Source: Alteromonas sp. C1M14
GTDB taxonomy: Bacteria; Pseudomonadota; Gammaproteobacteria; Enterobacterales; Alteromonadaceae
Reading direction: 5' to 3'
NCBI RefSeq assembly: GCF_018860965.1
Contig: NZ_JAHKQF010000002.1
Span: 541,574 to 605,573 of the forward strand
Length of the DNA: 64,000 bases
Part shown: in pieces, positions 45,009-51,586 of the stretch
Position numbering within the stretch: position 1 is the first letter of the stretch
Layout of the letters: each line of letters starts with the position of its first letter
The notes under the pieces: generated by a model
What the model was told of the DNA's origin: nothing
Databases searched by the model: none
Seen by the model: the letters and a program-made list of their open reading frames with translations, nothing else
Position numbers and translations under genes: made by a program

Positions 45009-45998
45009 TTAGCGATGGATATTATTGAGGTAATAGAAAGTGGCCTGAACATAATCATCCTTATCACCACTATTATTTTGGTTATAGACCCCAGCTTTAA
45101 AGTACATGTATTGATCACGTTTTTCATAGCCACTTTTATGCATCGTTAACGCGCGAGTAATATTTTTTTTACCTTCGCGAATAAGCGTGACCATCAACGT
45201 GGAATTAACAACACTTATTTTGTAGCTAAACTTTTCATCCAGTGCAATGCCCTCTTCAGGGTTTGATGCGCCATTGCGCCGTGAGCCGACTAAATTAACC
45301 CATATATCATCGCCGCCGTTGATCTCATGGGCAAAATAAACTGCGCCCTTCCTGTTATGAGGAAGTTTGCGATAATACAACCGAATGGGCTCATCATCGG
45401 TAGCGTGTATTTGGCCAATAATGACTCGCCCTACTTTGCTTTTATCGCCAGACACCGACACATGATTCACCGCCAAAGTTGCTTCTAAACTGCCTTCTAC
45501 GGCTCCTGCTTTTTGTTTAGTGGCGCGATCAGCGACATCAAATACCCAATTGTTTTCGGTTACCCCTTGGGTTTTAATCTTCACATTGCCACGGCGAAGC
45601 ATTTCTCTTAGTTCGGTTCGAGTGTATTTAGTATTTTTTGATGTTTTTGCCCCATGATTCGGCGAGGTAAACACCATTCCACCATCCTTTGCTGTATAAA
45701 AAAATGGCGTTAATTGAAAGCTGTCAGAAAGGACGTTTTCGTAAATGAGATCGGCTTTTTCGTCGTTATTTGAATCAATAGGTAAGGACAAACTCCAATC
45801 ATTTAGATCAAAGTTATAAGAGGGAGGGACGTTCGAAATAAGCCTATTCTCATTGCCTAACAGCACACCATCTGTAAGCTCCAGATGACTACTTGGAATT
45901 GCTTCGGCACTCACTTTCCCATAACACAACACAGGGTTGGCCATTAGCAAACAAAAAACTAAACAAAATAATCCATGATACTGTGTGCGCTTAGACAC
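45009..45998 (-). CDS. PL7-family alginate lyase
   Basis: 329 residues: signal peptide (about 1-28) then a PL7 beta-jelly-roll. All three family motifs are present: RTELREMLR (127-135), QIHA (196-199, catalytic His) and YFKAGVYNQ near 300. In PL7 enzymes a QIH motif usually goes with activity on polyguluronate or both block types, QVH with polymannuronate; the QIH here suggests the former. Product secreted or periplasmic. The nearby TonB receptor and AGE-family enzyme could form a small alginate-use locus. Confidence 0.9.
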   Translation of the reverse strand: MSKRTQYHGLFCLVFCLLMANPVLCYGKVSAEAIPSSHLELTDGVLLGNENRLISNVPPSYNFDLNDWSLSLPIDSNNDEKADLIYENVLSDSFQLTPFFYTAKDGGMVFTSPNHGAKTSKNTKYTRTELREMLRRGNVKIKTQGVTENNWVFDVADRATKQKAGAVEGSLEATLAVNHVSVSGDKSKVGRVIIGQIHATDDEPIRLYYRKLPHNRKGAVYFAHEINGGDDIWVNLVGSRRNGASNPEEGIALDEKFSYKISVVNSTLMVTLIREGKKNITRALTMHKSGYEKRDQYMYFKAGVYNQNNSGDKDDYVQATFYYLNNIHR

Positions 45999-46103
45999 TG
46001 GTCACCTCAATTGGTTAACAAATAAAACGAATTTGTTTTACCTTAATGATGTTCGTATCACAATCTTTTTTTATGCAGAAGCCAGTATGCCTTTGTTGAT
46101 CAG

Positions 46104-46139
46104 AAAAAGGAGCAGGCCAGCGTTAATGGACATGCTCCT
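46104..46139 (-). terminator. Terminator after metY
   Basis: On the minus strand AGGAGCA pairs with TGCTCCT, then a TTTTT run, 14 bp past the stop. Confidence 0.7.
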
Positions 46140-46152
46140 CTTGTATGTTTAA

Positions 46153-47424
46153 TTAAGCTTTATCCAAGGCTTGAGCCACATCAGCAATAATGTCGTCTAT
46201 GTGCTCGATACCAACCGAGATCCTAACTAAATCTTCACTAACGCCGGCTTTTGCCAATTCTTCAGCATTAAGTTGGCGGTGTGTTGTTGATGCCGGATGA
46301 CATGCCAATGATTTTGCGTCGCCAATATTGACCAGTCTTAAAATCATCTGTAACGCATCAATGAAGCGTGTGCAGGCAGGTAAACCTCCCGTAATGCCGA
46401 AGCTTAAGATGCCGGACGCTTTACCCTTCGTGATTTTTTTGCAGGTTTCATTATACGGACTCGCAGGTAATGCGGCATAATTTACCCACTCGACCTTGGG
46501 ATGATCATTTAGGTAATTAGCCAGTTTTTCGGCATTTGCACAATGTCTTTCCATGCGTAGTCCCAGTGTTTCGAGTCCTTGCATAATTTGAAACGCGTTC
46601 ATTGGTGAAATCGCAGCGCCGGTGTTTCTCAATGGGACCACTCGACAACGCCCTATATAAGCCGCTTCGCCTAAAGCTTCGGTGTAAACCACGTCATGGT
46701 ATGACGGGTCTGGCTCATTGAGCATAGGAAAGCGTTTCTTATTCGCCACCCAGTCGAATTTACCCGAATCTACAATAGCACCACCAATGGATGTACCGTG
46801 ACCGCCAATATATTTTGTTAAAGAGTGCACCACAATGTCCGCTCCCAACTCGAAAGGTCGACATAAAAACGGCGTGGCAACGGTATTATCAACAATGACA
46901 GGAATACCATGCTTATGAGCAATCTCTGCCAAGCGAGTAATATCAACAATATTGCCCGCAGGGTTGCCAATGGACTCACAAAAAATGGCTTTTGTGTTGT
47001 CATCAATTGCCGCTTCAAACCCCGCAAAGTCGTCGTGAGAGACCATACGAACCTCTACACCTTGGCGTGGTAACGAATGAGCAAATAGGTTGTATGTTCC
47101 ACCGTAAAGTTGACTGGTACTGACAATATTATCGCCCATTTGCGTGATGCACTGTATGGCATAGGTGATCGCCGACATCCCTGAAGCCACGGCCAGGGCC
47201 GCAATCCCTCCCTCCATAGCAGCCACCCGTTTTTCTAATACATCGGTCGTGGGGTTCATAATACGGGTGTAGATGTTGCCTGGAACTGCAAGGTTAAATA
47301 AATCGGCACCGTGCTGTGTATCATCGAATGTGTAAGACGTGGTCTGATAAATAGGAACAGCAGCCGCTTTCGTGGTTTCTTCTGATTTATATCCTTCATG
47401 CAACGCTATAGATTCTAATTTCAT
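46153..47424 (-). CDS. metY: O-acetylhomoserine sulfhydrylase (MetY)
   Basis: 423 residues, Cys/Met-metabolism PLP enzyme. It joins sulfide to O-acetylhomoserine to give homocysteine in the cytoplasm. Visible: N-terminal PIYQTTSYTFDDTQHGADLF, YTRIMNPTTDVLEKRVAAME, cofactor-binding region GNPAGNIVDITRLAEIAHKH, and the PLP lysine in VVHSLTKYIGGHG. Length and motifs fit MetY rather than MetB/MetC. No MetJ-box-like palindrome is obvious upstream. Confidence 0.93.
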   Translation of the reverse strand: MKLESIALHEGYKSEETTKAAAVPIYQTTSYTFDDTQHGADLFNLAVPGNIYTRIMNPTTDVLEKRVAAMEGGIAALAVASGMSAITYAIQCITQMGDNIVSTSQLYGGTYNLFAHSLPRQGVEVRMVSHDDFAGFEAAIDDNTKAIFCESIGNPAGNIVDITRLAEIAHKHGIPVIVDNTVATPFLCRPFELGADIVVHSLTKYIGGHGTSIGGAIVDSGKFDWVANKKRFPMLNEPDPSYHDVVYTEALGEAAYIGRCRVVPLRNTGAAISPMNAFQIMQGLETLGLRMERHCANAEKLANYLNDHPKVEWVNYAALPASPYNETCKKITKGKASGILSFGITGGLPACTRFIDALQMILRLVNIGDAKSLACHPASTTHRQLNAEELAKAGVSEDLVRISVGIEHIDDIIADVAQALDKA

Positions 47425-47653
47425 AATAATTCTCTAAATGAACAACATGCTTTAAGTCGTCACCTTGTATTAGCGATATGGCTGCGAAGTTACGTTTTAA
47501 AAACACAGTTTAACCCTATATTGAAGGTGGCATAGACGATTGTTTTTCTACAATTTTTTAACATTATTGATCAAGTATAAAGAGAATATCTATGTGTTTC
47601 TTACCTTCTGTGATAACGAAAAAGCATATATGATAAATTTGCGCACTAACCTT

Positions 47654-47923
47654 TTAAAATCCATGATTTCGAAGGGCATCAATAAGTTCTGCTTTATTCA
47701 TTTTCGAACGACCCGCTATGCCTATCTCTTTCGCCTTTTCATAAAGGGCATGTTTGGTTCTTTTTTCATATTTTTTTCCATGTCCGCCTTTTTCCGCTGG
47801 ATGCTGACTAGGATCACTCTGGGCGTTTGCTATCCTCGCTGCCTTTTCTTTGCTGTATCCTTTTTCACGCAGTGTTTCATACATATTGTCATCTTTAATC
47901 TGATTACCATGATTTGTAGTCAT
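47654..47923 (-). CDS. DUF7218/Rho-N-like small protein
   Basis: 89 residues: MYETLREKGYSKEKAARIAN, a Gly/His/Lys linker, then TKHALYEKAKEIGIAGRSKM and NKAELIDALRNHGF, the latter a Rho N-terminal (SAP-like) helix-extended fold that binds nucleic acid in Rho. Such proteins are common small stress-associated proteins. AAAGGAG lies 8 nt before the ATG and a sigma54-like element with a clear enhancer-like dyad lies upstream. Confidence 0.82.
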   Translation of the reverse strand: MTTNHGNQIKDDNMYETLREKGYSKEKAARIANAQSDPSQHPAEKGGHGKKYEKRTKHALYEKAKEIGIAGRSKMNKAELIDALRNHGF

Positions 47924-47976
47924 GCCTTGGCTCCTTTAGTCATTAATTGCAAAGTAATGCTGCTATCTTACACAGC

Positions 47977-47992
47977 AGCAATGCTCAGGCCA
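47977..47992 (-). promoter_or_regulatory. Candidate sigma54 promoter of the DUF7218 gene
   Basis: Minus strand TGGCCTGAGCATTGCT: GG-N10-GC, perfect TTGCT, 9 of 10 key bases, R at position 7. Ends 53 nt before the ATG. Confidence 0.55.
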
Positions 47993-48055
47993 TTTCGTAC
48001 AAGCCAGTAACTGCCGGGTTATTCGCCCCTAACAAGGGTCAGTCTTGATGAAATA

Positions 48056-48075
48056 ATTACAAAAATACGTGTAAT
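48056..48075. promoter_or_regulatory. Candidate enhancer dyad ATTACA-N8-TGTAAT
   Basis: Perfect 6-bp inverted repeat 64-83 bp upstream of the sigma54-like element at 47977. Same half-site as at 16353-16373. Confidence 0.4.
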
Positions 48076-48191
48076 CCTGAGTGATTGACCTAGAGAATGA
48101 CCCCTCCTCTTTTGTGTCTAAGAATATGCAGTAATCCATTTTCGGTGGCGTTGGTAGTAATAAGCACGACCCACAAAATGAAGGCTTTGCT

Positions 48192-48737
48192 ATGCTCGAC
48201 CCTACCCAGATTATTCTTATGTACTTTATTATGCCTGTGTGGCTGCTTGCGGGGTTTGCTGACTGGCTTTGTCATCGCAACAGTCACATCGCTACCACCT
48301 CAGGGTTAAAAGAATCGGCGATCCACATTTTGATGTTTGCAGAAGTAGGGATCCCCTTGTTGATGGTGCTTTTTTTTGAGGTTAACGCATTGGTGATCCT
48401 TGTTACTGCAACGCTGTTTATTGTCCACGAGCTGACGGCCCTCTGGGATGTTAGTTATGCCAGTGAAAAACGCTACGTTTCCCCCATAGAGCAGCACGTA
48501 CATAGTTTTTTAGAAATGATCCCGCTTATGGCGCTGATATTGGTAATTGCCACTCATTGGAACTCGTTTTTATCTTTGTTCGGAATAGGAAATACACAGG
48601 CTTCGTTGGTACTGGAACTAAAAGATCCAGCGCTACCAACAAGTTATATCTTTACCGTACTGTTCGCGGTTTGTGTGGTGGCTATTTTGCCTTATGGGGA
48701 GGAGTTTTATCGGTGTTATAAGGCAGGTAAAAAATAG
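48192..48737 (+). CDS. Histidine-rich polytopic membrane protein
   Basis: 181 residues with about four TM helices. Conserved-looking polar clusters lie at helix ends: GFADWLCHRNSHI, HILMFAEVGIPLL, VHELTALWDVSYA and IEQHVHSFLEM. Such His clusters are seen in membrane di-iron enzymes (fatty-acid hydroxylases/desaturases), but I cannot match the family with confidence. GAAGG lies 8 nt before the ATG. Confidence 0.7.
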   Translation: MLDPTQIILMYFIMPVWLLAGFADWLCHRNSHIATTSGLKESAIHILMFAEVGIPLLMVLFFEVNALVILVTATLFIVHELTALWDVSYASEKRYVSPIEQHVHSFLEMIPLMALILVIATHWNSFLSLFGIGNTQASLVLELKDPALPTSYIFTVLFAVCVVAILPYGEEFYRCYKAGKK

Positions 48738-48771
48738 CTTCGCGGCGGGCGCTAACTCTCCCATACAATGA

Positions 48772-48823
48772 AACCCTCCATGACAGCACACTAATTAACA
48801 TGTGAGCAAATCATGGCAGGGTT
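48772..48823. terminator. Convergent terminator-like inverted repeat
   Basis: AACCCTCCATGA pairs with TCATGGCAGGGTT (one bulge) between two convergent genes. Long AT-rich loop and no T runs, so weak or processing-related. Confidence 0.4.
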
Positions 48824-48842
48824 CGAGTAATTCAAAGTAGCG

Positions 48843-49184
48843 CTACAGATTAGTATTCATGCGTGCAATGTATTCATCACTGCGGTAACGGCCATTTGTA
48901 ATATACGTCATAATACTTTTTGGGTTTTCGCTGTATTGTTCCACAAATGCTTCAATCGGCATTCCGTTACAACTTAGTTTTTCAAGAACGTATTCCTTGT
49001 CGACCCGTGCCGTTTCCATTGCACTTTTTAATTTGTATTTACTACCCTGAGCAGCTGACACACAAATGTTGGATGTCGCAGAGCCATCAGCCGCCACTAA
49101 TTCAGCGTTAGTGTTAGCGTTAGCGAAACCAACCAAACCAAAAGTCACACCAATAACAGCCATAGACCGAGTCATTACGTTCAT
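48843..49184 (-). CDS. DUF3718 exported protein
   Basis: 113 residues: signal peptide (MNVMTRSMAVIGVTFGLVGF, ANAN cleavage), then DUF3718 with two Cys (NICVSAAQGS and EKLSCNGMPIEAFVEQY) that likely form a disulfide. Periplasmic, function unknown. The ATG at MNVMTRS has AAGGAAA at a good distance, unlike the in-frame start six codons upstream. Sigma54-like element 56 nt upstream. Confidence 0.82.
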   Translation of the reverse strand: MNVMTRSMAVIGVTFGLVGFANANTNAELVAADGSATSNICVSAAQGSKYKLKSAMETARVDKEYVLEKLSCNGMPIEAFVEQYSENPKSIMTYITNGRYRSDEYIARMNTNL

Positions 49185-49240
49185 GATTATTTCCTTTATC
49201 AATTAATGAAGATGTTTAACGTTGCGTTCATCATTGATAA

Positions 49241-49256
49241 GGCAACCCTGATGCCA
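49241..49256 (-). promoter_or_regulatory. Candidate sigma54 promoter of the DUF3718 gene
   Basis: Minus strand TGGCATCAGGGTTGCC: GG-N10-GC, full TGGCA and TTGC, 9 of 10 key bases. Ends 56 nt before the ATG. Confidence 0.5.
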
Positions 49257-49271
49257 AGTTTAAATAATCAA

Positions 49272-49397
49272 TTAAATCAGTCGCATAGAAAATCCTAACG
49301 CGTACCAGCGCAAACTGAAGGTAAAATTCGCCACCACCAATGGTGTAAATAACCAAATAATGGTCACATTGTTAACACACACTAGTTGGGCCACCAT
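49272..49397 (-). CDS. Candidate 41-residue small membrane protein
   Basis: Starts MVAQLVCVNNVTIIWLFTPL and continues as one long hydrophobic segment, ending in a positively charged tail (SLRW, SMRLI). GAGGT lies five nt before the ATG. It sits between rmuC and the DUF3718 gene on the same strand. No family recognised; composition and ribosome-binding site are the only evidence. Confidence 0.4.
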   Translation of the reverse strand: MVAQLVCVNNVTIIWLFTPLVVANFTFSLRWYALGFSMRLI

Positions 49398-49514
49398 TTT
49401 TACCTCGTGGAGGCTAACCGTTAGATAACGATAATGGAAAAAAGCCGGTTCTCGCTTAGTTATTATCACAGCGCAAACTAACCGGTAAATGCCAACAGCG
49501 TCACCGCGCTTAAA

Positions 49515-51131
49515 TCACGACTCTACATCTGACTCCATGGTGAGTGAATCCGCTATATCGGATTTTGCTAAGATCACCTCTGGAATGTCTTTTTTTACCC
49601 GTACTCCCAGTGCTTTAAACTGTTCCGCTTGGCGCACTAAATTACCACTGCCAGTTCTAAGGGTTTTCATGGCGTCATCATAAGAATCTCTGGCTGCATG
49701 TAACTGTCCTCCGAGTTTTTCCATCTTTTCTAGGAAACCTCGTAATTTGTCGTACACATGCCCTGCTCTTTCTGCCAGCTCTGCCGCTTTCTTATTTTGT
49801 TTTTCAATGGTCCAAATGCTTGCTACGGTCTTTAGGGTAGCCAGCAAAGTGGTGGGGGTAACAATCACAATGTGCTTAGCAAACGCCTCTTCGAACATGC
49901 CAAAGTCAGCCTGTAGTGCTACGTTAAATGCGGGCTCAATGGGCACAAACATAAAAACAAAATCGGGGGATTGTAAGCCAGTTAGCGAAGGATAATCTTT
50001 TTCGTTCAGCGTTCTTACATGTTGTTTCATTGCCCCAACATGCTGTTTTAACGATAATTCCTGCGCCTCTACTGTTTCCGCTTGGCAGTAATTTAAAAAG
50101 GCATTTAGCGACACTTTTGAATCGATGATCAAGTGTTTCCCTTCGGGTAACTTAACGATGAAATCTGGACGCTGGTTTTTCCCTTCTTCGGTTTTAAAAT
50201 TCGCTTCACGCTCGTACTCTTGCCCCTTAACTAGGCCACTGGACTCTAAAATACGCTCTAGCTGTATTTCTCCCCAATTCCCTTGAAGCTTTTTTTCCCC
50301 TTTAAGCGCTTTGGTTAAATTATCAGCGTCATCGGTGATTTTTTGGTTTAACAGGCGCAACTGTTTTAGTTCTTCGCCCAGTTTACTGCGATGAACGAGT
50401 TCCTCTTTCTGGCTTGCTTCCACTTGACGTTTAAACTCGCCGATTTCAGATTTAAATGGCGACAGTATTTTTTCCAATGACTCCTGATGCTGAGAACGGA
50501 AATCTTTTCCTTTTTGTTCAAGTACGTCGCTGGCCAACGCTTTAAACTCCTGCAACATCAGTGCTTTGGTATCTTTAAGGTCACGGACAACCTGCTCATT
50601 ATGTTCAGCCTGTTTTTCAAGCTGAGTACGTAGTTTAGACGCTTTTTGTTCTTGCTCTCGAAGCTCTGCAATTAGGGACTCGATACGTGACTCTTTTGTT
50701 TTAACCGATGCTTGTAGGTCAGTATTGGTTTCTAACTGCAGTTGCAGTGCTTTTTCTACACGAGCGAATTCGGTTAACGATACCTCTTGCTGTGCGATTT
50801 TAGCTTTCGCCACACTCAGCTCTTCCATGGCAGTAAATAGGTTTTTTTCCGTCGCTTCAAATTCCGCTTTCCGTGCTGCAATAACGATATTCGCTTGGGC
50901 TAAAGCGGCTTCACTTTGCTGCAACGAGACGATTTGTTGCTCATATTCCGTGTTTTTGACCTCACTGGCGGTTAGCGCACTCGCGACTGTGTTTAACTCT
51001 GCCTGTAATGACTGCATCGCCAGCGCATGGGCAGATTTCAAGGAAAATAGCTTTGCTATTGCGCCCATGCATACCAATGTTGCTACACACCCTATACCAA
51101 TCAACACCATTATAATCAGGTTGGTATCCAC
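49515..51131 (-). CDS. rmuC: RmuC DNA recombination-limiting protein
   Basis: 538 residues: TM anchor (about 4-24), long coiled coil (about 30-270), then the RmuC nuclease-like domain (LQGNWGEIQLERILESSGLV, NQRPDFIVKLPEGKHLIIDS, DFVFMFVPIEPAFNVALQ). RmuC limits inversion between short repeats and restricts phage in some bacteria. Full family length. Confidence 0.93.
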   Translation of the reverse strand: MDTNLIIMVLIGIGCVATLVCMGAIAKLFSLKSAHALAMQSLQAELNTVASALTASEVKNTEYEQQIVSLQQSEAALAQANIVIAARKAEFEATEKNLFTAMEELSVAKAKIAQQEVSLTEFARVEKALQLQLETNTDLQASVKTKESRIESLIAELREQEQKASKLRTQLEKQAEHNEQVVRDLKDTKALMLQEFKALASDVLEQKGKDFRSQHQESLEKILSPFKSEIGEFKRQVEASQKEELVHRSKLGEELKQLRLLNQKITDDADNLTKALKGEKKLQGNWGEIQLERILESSGLVKGQEYEREANFKTEEGKNQRPDFIVKLPEGKHLIIDSKVSLNAFLNYCQAETVEAQELSLKQHVGAMKQHVRTLNEKDYPSLTGLQSPDFVFMFVPIEPAFNVALQADFGMFEEAFAKHIVIVTPTTLLATLKTVASIWTIEKQNKKAAELAERAGHVYDKLRGFLEKMEKLGGQLHAARDSYDDAMKTLRTGSGNLVRQAEQFKALGVRVKKDIPEVILAKSDIADSLTMESDVES

Positions 51132-51586
51132 AATTTACTCACTCCTTCAAGCCGTTCCATGTAGTGATTTCCACCGCACTTATTAAAACGACAATGTATT
51201 ATTTCTTTGCATATTACTATATGTGGCCAATAACGACACTTAAACAACTGTAAAAATATACATGTCGCGTAACAATACATAACCCTGCCAGAATTAATGG
51301 TTTACGTGTCCTTTTGTGTTTCTATTAGCACAGAATGTATCGTCACAGACTACAGGTATGTAAAGAAATGACCATTTAGATATGGTTTGCTGCAACGTTA
51401 TCGATTGCTTGAAATTGTGGTTGTATGGCAAGACAAATTGAATGCCGGCTATTTTATGGATTATTTTGGTATAGGTAACCAACAAGCATCAAAAGCTATT
51501 AATAGAGAAATGGCAGTGTAAGTAAAACAAAAACATCCGATGGTTTCATGCACACCGGATGTTTTAAGAGCTTACCTAGATACATG
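51132..51586. other. 455-bp region between rmuC and the TonB receptor
   Basis: Contains the terminator at 51531-51566. A 63-codon frame in the middle has no ribosome-binding site or family likeness and is rejected. Otherwise nothing seen. Confidence 0.5.
51531..51566. terminator. Terminator after the TonB receptor
   Basis: AAAACATCCG pairs with CGGATGTTTT (10 bp, 16-base loop) with A/T runs on both sides, about 20 bp past the receptor stop on the minus strand. Confidence 0.75.

Noticed and set aside
47540..48010. Plus-strand open frame of 156 codons opposite the DUF7218 gene
   Set aside because: Antisense shadow: the minus-strand protein has a clear family match, ribosome-binding site and promoter, this one has none.
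48140..48185. Sigma54-like element before the histidine-rich membrane protein
   Set aside because: GG-N9-GC spacing, one base short; not accepted.
51294..51485. Minus-strand open frame of 63 codons between rmuC and the TonB receptor
   Set aside because: No Shine-Dalgarno, mixed composition, no recognisable motif.
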